In this document: in pieces, positions 24,895-32,615 of the stretch
How the letters are laid out: each line of letters starts with the position of its first letter
How positions within the stretch are numbered: the stretch's first letter is position 1
DNA from: Candidatus Dormiibacterota bacterium
GTDB taxonomy: Bacteria > Chloroflexota > Dormibacteria > Dormibacterales > Dormibacteraceae
Direction of reading: 5' to 3'
NCBI GenBank assembly: GCA_003169845.1
Contig: PNAG01000003.1
Coordinates: 1-64,000 of the forward strand
DNA length: 64,000 nucleotides
Made by a program: the position numbers and the translations under genes
The notes under the pieces: model-generated
Databases searched by the model: none
What the model was told of the DNA's origin: nothing
Seen by the model: only the letters and a program-made list of their open reading frames with translations

Positions 24895-25498
24895 CGCTGC
24901 CGAAGCTCACGGAGTTGCCGTCGACGATCAGCTCGCCGCCTGGTCCGATGTCCTGGGCGACGCCTTCAAAGATCTTGCCGGCGAGCTCGACGCGCACCCG
25001 TCTGCCCAGCGTGTCGGAGAGCTCTCGCCAGCGGTCGAGGACGTCCTGAAGGTCTGCGGAGGCCCAACGATCGAGTTCCTTCCGCAGGCGGCCAAGCAGC
25101 CGCTCCCGATCCTGGTTGAGCGTCGCCGCGCCTGGGGGCGCCCAGGTCAGGTTGATGCCGATGCCGCAGATCGCGGTGGCGGAGGCGACCTCGACCAGGA
25201 TCCCGCCCACCTTGGCGCCTCCCAGGAGCAGGTCGTTAGGCCACTTGAGGCGGACGTCTGCACCGCATGCCTGTGCGGCGGCAATGCCGGCGGCGAGGCT
25301 CAAGACGGGATTGGGGCTCAGCACGAACGAGACGAGCAGAGCGGTTCCCGGCGGAGACTCCCACCGCCGGTCAAGGCGCCCCCGGCCCGCCGCCTGATGA
25401 TCGGCGATCACGATCGAGCCGATTGGCAGCGGGCGTGCGACATCCTGCGTCGAAGTGACCGACTTCAGCCGCACGACCGTCGGGCTTGGCTGACCCAC
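24881..25498 (-). CDS. birA: Biotin-[acetyl-CoA-carboxylase] ligase, no DNA-binding domain
   Basis: It attaches biotin to carboxylase carrier domains using ATP. The 205-residue product has SVTSTQD, the biotinyl-AMP loop AAGRGRLDRRWESPPG, and LKWPNDLLLGGAKVGGILVE with the catalytic Lys. The N-terminal helix-turn-helix of repressor-type BirA is absent, so this is a class I enzyme without regulatory role. GTG 25498 is 8 nt from TAGCTT. Earlier in-frame codons would cross into the divergent gene's promoter. It can serve the biotin partner of the carboxyltransferase at 42335. Confidence 0.9.
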   Translation of the reverse strand: MGQPSPTVVRLKSVTSTQDVARPLPIGSIVIADHQAAGRGRLDRRWESPPGTALLVSFVLSPNPVLSLAAGIAAAQACGADVRLKWPNDLLLGGAKVGGILVEVASATAICGIGINLTWAPPGAATLNQDRERLLGRLRKELDRWASADLQDVLDRWRELSDTLGRRVRVELAGKIFEGVAQDIGPGGELIVDGNSVSFGSVTHL

Positions 25499-25505
25499 GC
25501 GCCGG

Positions 25506-25512
25506 TAAGCTA
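25506..25512. promoter_or_regulatory. Overlapping divergent -10 elements (TAAGCTA)
   Basis: On the plus strand TAAGCT (25506-25511) is 9 nt before ATG 25521. On the minus strand TAGCTT (25512-25507) is 8 nt before GTG 25498. The two boxes share five base pairs, so polymerase binding at one should exclude the other. Confidence 0.5.
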
Positions 25513-25520
25513 ACAGGACG

Positions 25521-25724
25521 ATGAGGATCCACCGCGCCGCCACGCTGGTGGTGATGATGCTCATGGCCGTCGGTTTGATTGTCCTCATGACCGCCGGCGC
25601 AATTCGGAGCTTCGACAGCCGCAGCCTCATCGCGCTGGTCGTGGTGGTGGTCGTCAGCGCGATCAGTGGCGTGGCTTTCAGCTGGAAGCGTTATTACAAG
25701 CGCGTTCCCCGCGCCGATCGTTAA
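25521..25724 (+). CDS. Small two-TM membrane protein
   Basis: A 67-residue protein with two hydrophobic helices (about 7-27 and 36-52), separated by a short polar turn (RSFDSRS) and followed by a basic tail ([12 protein letters not shown]). It is supported by a well-placed -10 element and by tight spacing: its TAA at 25722-25724 is followed by the fgd ATG after 2 nt. The family is not recognised. Being first in the fgd-cof run, it could be a membrane partner, but nothing in the sequence shows that. Confidence 0.65.
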   Translation: MRIHRAATLVVMMLMAVGLIVLMTAGAIRSFDSRSLIALVVVVVVSAISGVAFSWKRYYKRVPRADR

Positions 25725-25726
25725 CG

Positions 25727-26725
25727 ATGTTGCGCCTCGGCTATAAGGCCTCAGCCGAACAATTTGGCCCGCGCGAGCTGCTCGATTTTGCGGTCGCCGC
25801 CGAAGACAACGGCTTTGAGAGCGTGTTCGTCAGCGACCACTTCCAGCCGTGGCGTCATTCCGACGGCCACGCACCGTTTGCCATCGCCTGGCTGGCCGCC
25901 ACCGGCGAGCGGACGAAACGCGTTGCGCTCGGAACCTCGGTGGCGACCCCGACCTTCCGGTATCACCCCGCGATCGTGGCCCAGGCGTTCGGGACTCTCG
26001 GATCGCTGTTCCCCAATCGCGTCATCCTCGGAGTCGGCACGGGCGAGCACTTGAACGAAGGCGCGCTTGGCATCCCGTGGCCTGACAACAAAGAGCGCTT
26101 CGCCCGGCTGCGCGAGGCCGTCAAGCTGATCCGGCTCCTGTGGACCGAGCAGTCGGTCACGTTCGACGGCGAGTATTACCACACGCGCAACGCGACGATC
26201 TACGACCGCCCCGACCAGCCGGTGCCGATCTATGTGGGCGCCGGAGGACCGCAGGTGGCGAAGTACGCCGGGCGCGCCGGGGACGGGCTCATCTGCACGT
26301 CGGGAAAGGGAATGGAGCTGTATTCGGAGCAGTTGCTGCCGTCGTTCGAAGATGGAGCCAAGGAATCAGGTCGTGACGCGAGCCGGCTGGATCGGATGAT
26401 CGAGGTCAAGGTGTCCTATGACACGGATCGGTCGCGTGCGATGGAGGACACGAAGATCTGGGCCGCGCTGGCCCTGCCGGCGGAAGCGAAGGCCGGGGTT
26501 GACGATCCTCGTGAGATGGAGAGGCTTGCGAAGGGCGTCGAGGATGTCGCGCACCGGCGCTGGCTGGTGTCGAACGACCCGGACGAGCACATTGAGCAGC
26601 TGAAGCCGTACCTGGACCTGGGCTTCAACCACCTCGTCTTCCACGCGCCGGGTGACGACCAGGCGCGCTTCTTGAAGCTTTACGGCTCGCAGATCCTCCC
26701 ACGCCTGCGAAAGCAGTGGGGTTAG
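25727..26725 (+). CDS. fgd: F420-dependent glucose-6-phosphate dehydrogenase
   Basis: A 332-residue enzyme of the LLM superfamily that oxidises glucose-6-phosphate to 6-phosphogluconolactone and reduces F420. It follows mycobacterial Fgd1 almost block for block: [20 protein letters not shown] (H38, W42), [10 protein letters not shown] (E107), [15 protein letters not shown] and [10 protein letters not shown]38, W42 and E107 match the catalytic H40, W44 and E109 of Fgd1 as I recall them. It is directly followed by cofC, so reduction and synthesis of F420 are linked in one transcript. Related F420-dependent sugar-phosphate enzymes are the only alternative. Confidence 0.93.
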   Translation: MLRLGYKASAEQFGPRELLDFAVAAEDNGFESVFVSDHFQPWRHSDGHAPFAIAWLAATGERTKRVALGTSVATPTFRYHPAIVAQAFGTLGSLFPNRVILGVGTGEHLNEGALGIPWPDNKERFARLREAVKLIRLLWTEQSVTFDGEYYHTRNATIYDRPDQPVPIYVGAGGPQVAKYAGRAGDGLICTSGKGMELYSEQLLPSFEDGAKESGRDASRLDRMIEVKVSYDTDRSRAMEDTKIWAALALPAEAKAGVDDPREMERLAKGVEDVAHRRWLVSNDPDEHIEQLKPYLDLGFNHLVFHAPGDDQARFLKLYGSQILPRLRKQWG

Positions 26726-26727
26726 CC

Positions 26728-27321
26728 GTGTCCACCTGGGTCATCGTCCTGATCAAGGATTTCGCCTCAGCCAAGCAGCGCCTGCAGCCGGCGCTCGGGC
26801 CTAGGGAGCGGCGAGATCTGGCACAGCGCAATGCACGACTCGCCGTCGAAGCGGCAGCCGCGGGCGATCGGTTGCTGGTGGTGGCCGGCAGCGACGAAGT
26901 TGCGGCGCTGGCCGAGGGATGGGGGGCGGAGGTCCTCGCGGAGCCTCGGCAGGAGGGCCAGAACGTGGCGGCGGCGCGGGGCATCGCAAAAGCGGTGGAG
27001 GGTGGCGCCGGCGCGGTCCTGCTGCTGTCCAGCGACCTGCCGCTCGTCACGGTCGACGCCGTTCGCGACGTGCTCGACTCCGCGGCGCGACTGGATGCTC
27101 CGGTGGCGGTGGCGGTGCCGGCGGTCGGACGGGGCGGCACCAACGCGCTATACCTTCGCCCACCGCACGCGATCTCCCTTCATTTCGGTTCGGACTCGCT
27201 TGCCAAGTTCCGCCAGCAGGCGCAGCACCTGGGCGTCACCTTTGTGGTCCACCACTCCGACGCCATGGCGCTCGACCTGGATGAGCCTGGTGACCTGGCG
27301 CGGTTGCGGCGTGCGGTGTGA
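26728..27321 (+). CDS. cofC: Phospholactate (phosphoenolpyruvate) guanylyltransferase
   Basis: CofC/FbiD activates 2-phospholactate, or phosphoenolpyruvate in bacteria such as mycobacteria, with GTP for F420 synthesis. The 197-residue nucleotidyltransferase fold shows VIVLIKDFASAKQRLQPAL near the start, LLLSSDLPLVTVD with the metal-binding Asp, and RGGTNALYLRPP. GTG 26728 is 2 nt after the fgd stop; an in-frame codon at 26716 would overlap fgd by 10 nt. Its last 4 nt overlap cofE. Confidence 0.9.
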   Translation: MSTWVIVLIKDFASAKQRLQPALGPRERRDLAQRNARLAVEAAAAGDRLLVVAGSDEVAALAEGWGAEVLAEPRQEGQNVAAARGIAKAVEGGAGAVLLLSSDLPLVTVDAVRDVLDSAARLDAPVAVAVPAVGRGGTNALYLRPPHAISLHFGSDSLAKFRQQAQHLGVTFVVHHSDAMALDLDEPGDLARLRRAV

Positions 27322-28055
27322 CGCGCCTCGAGCTGATCGCAGTCGAGGGCCTGCCTGAGGTCCGCCCCGGCGACGACCTTGGCGAGCTCATCAGCTCGAG
27401 ATCCACGCTCGCGACGGGTGATGTCCTCGTCATCGCGCAGAAAGTGGTGTCCAAGTCGGAGGGACGTCTCGTCAACCTTCGCTCGATAACGGCCGGCGCA
27501 GAGGCGGTGCGCATCGCGTCGCGGCTGGTGGCATCTCCGGACCCGCGGATGGTCCAGGTGGTCCTCGACGAGAGCGTTCGCGTGCTTCGATCGGAGCGCG
27601 TGCTGATCACCGAGACCCGCCACGGATTCGTGTGCGCAAACGGCGGTGTCGACCACTCCAACGTCCCGGGTGAGGATGTGCTGGCGCTCCTGCCGGAGGA
27701 TCCGGATGCAAGCGCTAAGCTGCTGCGCGACCGGCTGCGGGAGCTGGCCGGTGTCGACGTCGGCGTGATCGTCTCCGATACTTTCGGCCGGCCATGGAGG
27801 CTCGGCATCGTCAACGTCGCGCTCGGCGTCGCGGGCCTGCCTGCGCTCCTGGACTTGCGCGGCAGCCTCGACGACGACGGCAAGCAGCTTCAGGCCACCG
27901 TGCTTGCGCCTGCTGACGAGCTCGCCGCTTCGGCGGGGCTCGTCATGGGCAAGACGAACCGGGCTCCGGTCGTGATCGTCCGCGGGCTTGGATTGCAGGG
28001 ACACGGAACGGGCCGGGACCTGGTGCGGCCCGCGGCCGAGGACCTTTTCCGCTGA
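27318..28055 (+). CDS. cofE: Coenzyme F420-0:L-glutamate ligase
   Basis: CofE adds glutamate residues to F420-0 with GTP. The 245-residue protein shows GDVLVIAQKVVSKSEGR, LITETRHGFVCANGGVDHSN and VIVSDTFGRPWRLGIVNVALG, all family hallmarks. It lacks the C-terminal nitroreductase-like domain of mycobacterial FbiB and so resembles the archaeal stand-alone form. GTG 27318 overlaps cofC by 4 nt and its TGA is contained in the CTGA that starts cofD. Confidence 0.93.
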   Translation: MTRLELIAVEGLPEVRPGDDLGELISSRSTLATGDVLVIAQKVVSKSEGRLVNLRSITAGAEAVRIASRLVASPDPRMVQVVLDESVRVLRSERVLITETRHGFVCANGGVDHSNVPGEDVLALLPEDPDASAKLLRDRLRELAGVDVGVIVSDTFGRPWRLGIVNVALGVAGLPALLDLRGSLDDDGKQLQATVLAPADELAASAGLVMGKTNRAPVVIVRGLGLQGHGTGRDLVRPAAEDLFR

Positions 28056-28960
28056 AGACGGTCCTCCTGGCCGGCGGCACCGGCGGCGCCAAGCTTGCCG
28101 CCGCGATGCAGCCACTGCTCCAGCCAGGGCATCTGACGGTGGTTGCGAACACGGCGGACGACGACGAGTTCTGGGGTCACCTGGTGTCCCCCGACGTGGA
28201 CGCTGTGATCTACCGGCTCGCCGGCGTGTTCAACGAGATCGCCGGCTACGGGATGAAAGACGACTCCTTCCAGGTACTCGACGCCCTCGCACGCCTCGGC
28301 GAGCCGGCTTGGTTCCGCATCGGCGATAAGGATTTTGCGACGCACATGCTGCGATCCGAGATGCTGGGCCGCGGATGCACGCTCACCGAGTGCGCGCTCG
28401 CATTGTGCGGTCGGTTCGGCGTCGACACGCGTGTGCTGCCGATGACGAACGAGCGCGTGAGGACGCGCTTCCTCACCGATCGCGCAGAGTTTTCGTTTCA
28501 GGAGTATTTCGTCCGCGAGCGGCTTGGACCCGCCCTTCTGGCGATCCAGTTCGCGGGGATCGATTCAGCGCGGCCGACGTCCGAGGTGGTGTCGGCGTTG
28601 GATGAGGCGGAGCTGGTCATCATCGGGCCGTCCAACCCGTTGATCTCGATCGCTCCGATCCTGAAGGTCATCGGCCCTCACATCCCACGCGAGCGGGCCG
28701 TGGCGATTACGCCGATCGTTCGCGGAGCCTCGCTCAAAGGTCCCACGGTCGAGATGATGCAAGCGGTTGGTCCGCCACCCACGCCCATCGAGGTGGCGCG
28801 CATGTATCGCGATTTCGCGGCCAGCTTCGTGCTGGACACCCGCGATCACGACCTGGCCGCGGATATCGAGAACGTGGGGTTGCGGACGCTCGTGTTCGAC
28901 ACGGTGATGGCCGACGGCGGTGGCGCGCTGGCGCGAAGGCTGCTCGAAGCGTTTATTTGA
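28052..28960 (+). CDS. cofD: 2-phospho-L-lactate transferase, CTG start
   Basis: CofD/FbiA joins the LPPG or EPPG intermediate to the deazaflavin Fo, giving F420-0 (or its dehydro form). The conserved N-terminus reads KTVLLAGGTGGAKLAAAM and must be included, because the GGTGGAK loop binds substrate. The first ATG (28106) lies after this loop. The only candidate ahead is CTG 28052, sharing CTGA with the cofE stop, like the GTGA and TTGA junctions elsewhere. NTADDDEFWGH, GIGDKD-like RIGDKDFATH, and GPSNPLISIAPIL complete the family pattern. The product is 302 residues, the normal size. It overlaps the convergent gene by 8 nt. Confidence 0.9.
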   Translation: MKTVLLAGGTGGAKLAAAMQPLLQPGHLTVVANTADDDEFWGHLVSPDVDAVIYRLAGVFNEIAGYGMKDDSFQVLDALARLGEPAWFRIGDKDFATHMLRSEMLGRGCTLTECALALCGRFGVDTRVLPMTNERVRTRFLTDRAEFSFQEYFVRERLGPALLAIQFAGIDSARPTSEVVSALDEAELVIIGPSNPLISIAPILKVIGPHIPRERAVAITPIVRGASLKGPTVEMMQAVGPPPTPIEVARMYRDFAASFVLDTRDHDLAADIENVGLRTLVFDTVMADGGGALARRLLEAFI

Positions 28961-29729
28961 CGGGCGAGCCGGCCACCATGATCAGCACGCCGATCAGCAC
29001 CGCGACCAACCCGACCACGAGCACCGCGTATTGAGCGATCGCGACCGCCTGGCCGGGTGCCTTGATCTCATCTTCGGATTCCGCGCCGGGAGCGTCGCCT
29101 GAGGCCAGTTGCCAGGAGCCGCTGGAGGCCCCTTCCTGCTGCTTGCCCTTCTTCTTCTTGGGCTCGGGCGCGGACGGCATAGCGGACTCTTTCGCCTCTC
29201 CTACCACGGACCAGGCGGCCGGGGCTGCCGCAGGCGCGGCCGGGCGGACCGGCTCAACCGGCGTCGACGGTCCGGACGGGATGTCGGCGGGCGCCGGCGT
29301 CCACACCTGCTCGCTCGGAGCCGGTTCGTAGGCGGGGGGAGGCGCTGGAGCCTCGAACTGGCCTGGCGCCGGTGGCGCAGCCGGCCCGACGTCCCATGGC
29401 GACGGGGAGGGCGCTTCCGGGGCTCCTCGAGCTGCGGGGGCCGCTGCGGCCGGGGGCGGCTCGTAGGCCGAAGGTTCGTACGTGGCTATCTGTGACTGTG
29501 TGGGGGCGAAGGGCGATGCCGGCGCGCTCGTGGCAGCGTCCGGCTGGTTTTCGGCCCTCCCGTGGGGTGTGAGAGTGCGCTGGCGCGCGGCGCGGACCTT
29601 GTGCTCGATCTGCGAGCGCCGGGCAGAATACATGGACCGCTTGTCGACAGACTTCCGGCGGAACACAAAGAAGATCGCCACGATGCCGAGCAGAGCGGAA
29701 GCCGAGCCGACGGCAATAGCTATAGGCAT
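28953..29729 (-). CDS. Bitopic protein with Pro/Ala-rich linker between two TM helices
   Basis: A 258-residue protein. An N-terminal helix (residues about 3-23) is followed by a basic segment (RRKSVDKRSMYSARR), about 150 Pro/Ala/Glu-rich residues with YEP/PPP motifs, and a Lys block (EPKKKKGKQQ). A second helix lies close to the C-terminus (about 230-254). No domain is recognised. Its two membrane ends with a long disordered loop suggest a scaffold or wall-spanning role, which is only a guess. GATAAT lies 9 nt before ATG 29729. Confidence 0.65.
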   Translation of the reverse strand: MPIAIAVGSASALLGIVAIFFVFRRKSVDKRSMYSARRSQIEHKVRAARQRTLTPHGRAENQPDAATSAPASPFAPTQSQIATYEPSAYEPPPAAAAPAARGAPEAPSPSPWDVGPAAPPAPGQFEAPAPPPAYEPAPSEQVWTPAPADIPSGPSTPVEPVRPAAPAAAPAAWSVVGEAKESAMPSAPEPKKKKGKQQEGASSGSWQLASGDAPGAESEDEIKAPGQAVAIAQYAVLVVGLVAVLIGVLIMVAGSPVK

Positions 29730-29738
29730 TAGGCGCCG

Positions 29739-29768
29739 ATTATCGGCGATCGGTCCATGTGTGACAAT
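29739..29768. promoter_or_regulatory. Divergent -10 elements GATAAT (minus) and GACAAT (plus)
   Basis: Minus strand GATAAT (29744-29739) is 9 nt before ATG 29729. Plus strand GACAAT (29763-29768) is 7 nt before GTG 29776. CCGATTATCGG at 29737-29747 is also a palindrome. Confidence 0.45.
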
Positions 29769-29775
29769 CGCCGCC

Positions 29776-30228
29776 GTGGCTCTCTACGATCGCATCCAGG
29801 CCGAGCTGGTCGATTCCAGACGGCGTCGCGATGCGGTGACGCTGGACACTTTGTCGCTCTTGAAGAGCGAGTTGGTCAAGGCGAGCAAGGAGAGCGCGGC
29901 CGGCGGACGGATCGACGACGAGCTCGTCGTGCGCCTGGCGCGTAAAGAGGTGAAGCGCCGCGAGGAGGCCATCGCCATCTACAGGAAGGCCGGACGTGCG
30001 GAGTCGGCGCGCCGAGAGGAAGCGGAGATGGAGGTCCTGAAGGCGTTCCTTCCAGCCGCGATGAGCGAGCAGGAGGTGGAGGCCGAGGTCGCCGCGGTCA
30101 TCGCCGAGCTGAAACCAGAAGGTCCCAAGGGATTTGGGCTGGTGATGAAAGACGCGACGGCGCGGCTCGCGGGCCGGGCCGAGGGCGCGCAGATCGCAGC
30201 GGTCGCCCGCAAGCTGCTTGGCAACTAA
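29776..30228 (+). CDS. GatB/YqeY domain protein
   Basis: A roughly 150-residue alpha-helical protein of the YqeY family, related to the tail domain of the GatB amidotransferase subunit. Typical features are LYDRIQAELVDSRRRRDAV at the start, the Lys/Glu-rich middle (ARKEVKRREEAIAIYRKAGR) and the GFGLVMKDATARLAGRAEG motif near the end. The cellular role of YqeY proteins is unclear; tRNA binding is presumed. GTG 29776 is chosen for the -10 spacing and family N-terminus; GTG 29761 adds five residues. It overlaps nth by 11 nt. Confidence 0.82.
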   Translation: MALYDRIQAELVDSRRRRDAVTLDTLSLLKSELVKASKESAAGGRIDDELVVRLARKEVKRREEAIAIYRKAGRAESARREEAEMEVLKAFLPAAMSEQEVEAEVAAVIAELKPEGPKGFGLVMKDATARLAGRAEGAQIAAVARKLLGN

Positions 30229-30964
30229 AATTCCCATCAAATCGAAGGCTGCACGCGGGCAGCGGGTCAAGCGCAAGCCGTCATGGATGTCGCCGCCTCC
30301 TCCGCGTGGGGCGAAAAAGCGAGCGCTGCTCATCTGCGAGCGGCTGCGCGACCTCTATCCCGCCGTCACCGAGCTGGCCCACCAGGCTCCTTTCCAGCTC
30401 GTGATCGCGACGATCCTGTCCGCGCAAACCACGGATCGGTCCGTGAACCTGGTCACGCCGGAGCTGTTCAAGCGCTACGCGACCGCGGCCGACCTGGCCG
30501 CCGCCGACCCGGCCGAGGTCGAGCAGCTCATCAAATCGACGGGGTTTTTCAGGCTCAAGACGCGCAGGATCATCGACGCCAGCCGGCGAATCGTCGAGCT
30601 GTTCGACGGTGAGGTTCCGTCCACGCTGGACGAACTCGTCAAGATCCCGGGCATCGGTCGCAAGACCGCCAATGTGATCCTTGGGGTCGGGTTCAACGTG
30701 CCGGGCTTCGCGGTCGACACGCACGTCACGCGGCTCACGAACCGTCTCGGGTTGGTGGCGACCCGCGACCCGGTGAAGATCGAGTACCAGGTGTGCGCGA
30801 TGGTGCCGAAAGAAGAGTGGACGGGGCTGTCGCTCCGGCTCATCCTCCACGGCCGTCGTGTCTGCGACGCCCGCCGGCCGCGGTGCGAGGAATGCGTCCT
30901 GAACGACTTCTGTCCGTCCTCGACAACCCGACCCAAGCGCTCCCGCCGCAAACCGGCAGTCTGA
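30218..30964 (+). CDS. nth: Endonuclease III
   Basis: A DNA glycosylase/AP lyase removing oxidised pyrimidines. The helix-hairpin-helix (KIPGIGRKTANVILGVG) carries the catalytic Lys and VDTHVTRLTNRL the catalytic Asp. The [4Fe-4S] ligands fit CX6CX2CX5C (VCDARRPRCEECVLNDFC). There are 25-30 extra basic residues before the family start (IPIKSKAARGQRVKRK), as often seen in actinobacteria. TTG 30218 lies within the end of the yqeY gene. Later starts near 30284 are possible. Confidence 0.93.
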   Translation: MATKIPIKSKAARGQRVKRKPSWMSPPPPRGAKKRALLICERLRDLYPAVTELAHQAPFQLVIATILSAQTTDRSVNLVTPELFKRYATAADLAAADPAEVEQLIKSTGFFRLKTRRIIDASRRIVELFDGEVPSTLDELVKIPGIGRKTANVILGVGFNVPGFAVDTHVTRLTNRLGLVATRDPVKIEYQVCAMVPKEEWTGLSLRLILHGRRVCDARRPRCEECVLNDFCPSSTTRPKRSRRKPAV

Positions 30965-31056
30965 TCCAAGGGCCCACCCCTCCTCCCGGGCCGGTCCCAC
31001 CCCCACCGGCACACCTGGGCCAGCAAATCACTCCAAACCGACGAAATCAACCCAGC

Positions 31057-31085
31057 TTGTTAAGAGCGAACATCTGTTCTACCAT
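31057..31085 (+). promoter_or_regulatory. Promoter of radical SAM gene (TTGTTA-17-TACCAT)
   Basis: TTGTTA (31057-31062), a 17-bp spacer and TACCAT (31080-31085) make a reasonable sigma-70-type promoter. The -10 ends 6 nt before ATG 31092, so the mRNA should be leaderless. The remaining part of the 127-bp gap after nth (30965-31048) is C-rich, with no feature I can name. Confidence 0.55.
31067..31080. promoter_or_regulatory. LexA/SOS box-like operator
   Basis: CGAACATCTGTTCT matches the Gram-positive/actinobacterial SOS box CGAACnnnnGTTCG at all positions but the last. It fills the spacer between the -35 and -10 of the radical SAM gene, which is where a repressor would act. Only this one copy was noticed in the window. 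Confidence 0.5.
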
Positions 31086-31091
31086 GCGCTG

Positions 31092-32012
31092 ATGGAGAGT
31101 CCAGAGCCCCGGCTCGCTGAGGTCGAGTACCTCGAGGTCCAGTGCAAATCCGCCTTGAACCCGGTCAAGGGAATGGGCTTTTCCTGGTCGCTCAACCCGT
31201 ACACGGGCTGCGAGCACCGCTGCGCGTTCTGCTACGTCCGCGCGTTCGAGCTGCGCGCCGACCGGCCTTCCGACGATCGTTATGGCCGGGGGATCCGCGT
31301 CAAGGTCAATGTCGCTGGGGTGCTGCATGGCGAGCTGTCACGAAAGTCATGGCGCAGGGAGACGGTGGTGATCGGCGCCGCCACCGATCCCTACCAGCCG
31401 GCGGAGGGGCGCTACAAGCTGACTCGCCAGTGCCTTCAGGTGCTGAGCGAGTTCTCCAATCCCTCCGCGATCATCACCCGCGGCCCGATGATCGTCCGGG
31501 ACCTCGACGTCCTCTCGGAGCATGCGCGCCGCGCGAACCTGTACATCACCTTCAGCATCCCGACCGTTGACGACGAGGTCTGGCGCAGGACCGAGCCGGG
31601 CACCGCGCATCCGAAGCAGCGACTGCGCGCGATCGAGAAGCTGGTCGCCGCGGGGATCGACGTCGGCGTCGGCATGGCGCCCATCCTGCCGGGATTGTCC
31701 GACCGCCCCGATCGCCTGGAGGCCGTAATCAAGGCCGCGCGAGCTGCCGGCGCAACCGGGCTCTGGGCCGGCATGCTTCACCTCAAGGACGGAACCCGCG
31801 AGCACTTCATGTCCGTGCTGAGCAAGCACTGGCCCGAGCTGGTGCCTCGATATGAAAATGCGTACCGGGACCGCGCCTACCTTCCGCCGGCCTTCGGCGA
31901 GCCCACGCTGAAGACGGTGGCCGGCCTCCGCGCGGTGCACGGCGTGTCAGACCGGCGCCGGATCATCCTCAAACCTCCATCCGAGCCCGAGCAGCTCTCG
32001 CTGCTGAACTAG
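31092..32012 (+). CDS. Radical SAM protein, Rv2578c/SplB-like family
   Basis: A 306-residue radical SAM enzyme. The cluster motif is C40-x3-C44-x2-C47 in YTGCEHRCAFCYVRAF. GAATDPYQPAEGRYKLTR, PTVDDEVWRRTEPGT and APILPGLSDRPD are typical of the family related to spore photoproduct lyase. The reaction is unknown; a nucleic-acid repair or modification role is suggested by the family relation and by the SOS-like box in its promoter. It stands alone, followed by two small genes. Confidence 0.88.
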   Translation: MESPEPRLAEVEYLEVQCKSALNPVKGMGFSWSLNPYTGCEHRCAFCYVRAFELRADRPSDDRYGRGIRVKVNVAGVLHGELSRKSWRRETVVIGAATDPYQPAEGRYKLTRQCLQVLSEFSNPSAIITRGPMIVRDLDVLSEHARRANLYITFSIPTVDDEVWRRTEPGTAHPKQRLRAIEKLVAAGIDVGVGMAPILPGLSDRPDRLEAVIKAARAAGATGLWAGMLHLKDGTREHFMSVLSKHWPELVPRYENAYRDRAYLPPAFGEPTLKTVAGLRAVHGVSDRRRIILKPPSEPEQLSLLN

Positions 32013-32015
32013 CAT
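32010..32015 (+). promoter_or_regulatory. -10 element (TAGCAT) of small gene at 32023
   Basis: TAGCAT overlaps the TAG stop of the radical SAM gene and lies 7 nt before ATG 32023. Confidence 0.4.
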
Positions 32016-32022
32016 TTCGCAC

Positions 32023-32319
32023 ATGCGAAGCCCGATCGACGTGCTGGCCGGACGGGTGGGCGGATTCAAGAAGATGGAGATCGCGCGCCGGACTGTGCCT
32101 TGCTACAAGCACGTGATCGAGAAGGACGGCGAGGAGCTTTCCGTCTGCCTCCTGGTCGATTCGGGAAAGCTCTACCGGTTTCCGTACGAAACCGCGAAAG
32201 GCATCAAGGGCCTGGGCATCAAGGCGCGCTTCCTGCGTGGCGAGATGGAGCACCTGCGGCTGCGTGAGTTTCAGCCCGGCCTGTGTCGTTATGTCGAAAG
32301 AGCCGACAAAGCCGTCTGA
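32023..32319 (+). CDS. Small basic protein, unknown
   Basis: A 98-residue protein, not recognised. Charged beta-strand-like pattern (CYKHVIEKDGEELSVCLLVDSGKLYRFPYETAKGI, in parts) with three cysteines. There is no signal or membrane helix. Codon use and a start 7 nt after TAGCAT support it as a gene. It overlaps the coiled-coil gene by 29 nt. Confidence 0.55.
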   Translation: MRSPIDVLAGRVGGFKKMEIARRTVPCYKHVIEKDGEELSVCLLVDSGKLYRFPYETAKGIKGLGIKARFLRGEMEHLRLREFQPGLCRYVERADKAV

Positions 32320-32572
32320 GTCGCTCGTCCAGCAGCTGCTCGCCGAGCGCCGTGAGCTGAAGGTCACCGTCGAGCGTTTGCGACTGGAGCTGGCTGAGGC
32401 TCAGGCGAGTGCAAGCGGCCCCGACCCCCGGGTGCGCGACCTCCAGGGCGAGGTCGAGCGGCTCAGGTATCAGCTCGCATCGGCGAGGGCCGAAGCCGGG
32501 CTGATGCGCGAGGAGCGGGATGAGCTCCGGGCAGGCATCGAGCACGTTCTCGAGCAGATGTCCGACCTCTAA
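32291..32572 (+). CDS. Small coiled-coil protein
   Basis: A 93-residue protein that is almost wholly alpha-helical. Leucine heptads run from about residue 12 to the end (LVQQLLAERRELKVTVERLRLELAEA in parts, then VERLRYQLASARAEAGLMREERDELRAGI). There is one Gly/Pro break near residue 47, suggesting two helices that pack or dimerise. Short coiled coils of this kind are often adaptor or division-associated proteins, but no family is recognised. ATG 32291 lies inside the preceding gene. Confidence 0.6.
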   Translation: MSKEPTKPSESLVQQLLAERRELKVTVERLRLELAEAQASASGPDPRVRDLQGEVERLRYQLASARAEAGLMREERDELRAGIEHVLEQMSDL

Positions 32573-32602
32573 AAAAGAAAGAGCCCCGCCCCGGCGGGGC
32601 TC
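32571..32602 (-). terminator. Intrinsic terminator of the gene at 32616-33014
   Basis: Arms GAGCCCCGCC (32581-32590) and GGCGGGGCTC (32593-32602) form a very stable hairpin. On the minus strand it is followed by TTTCTTTTTT (32580-32571), a good U-tract. It begins 14 nt after the TAA of the minus gene. It is the clearest intrinsic terminator in the window. Confidence 0.85.
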
Positions 32603-32615
32603 TCAGAAATCGTGC

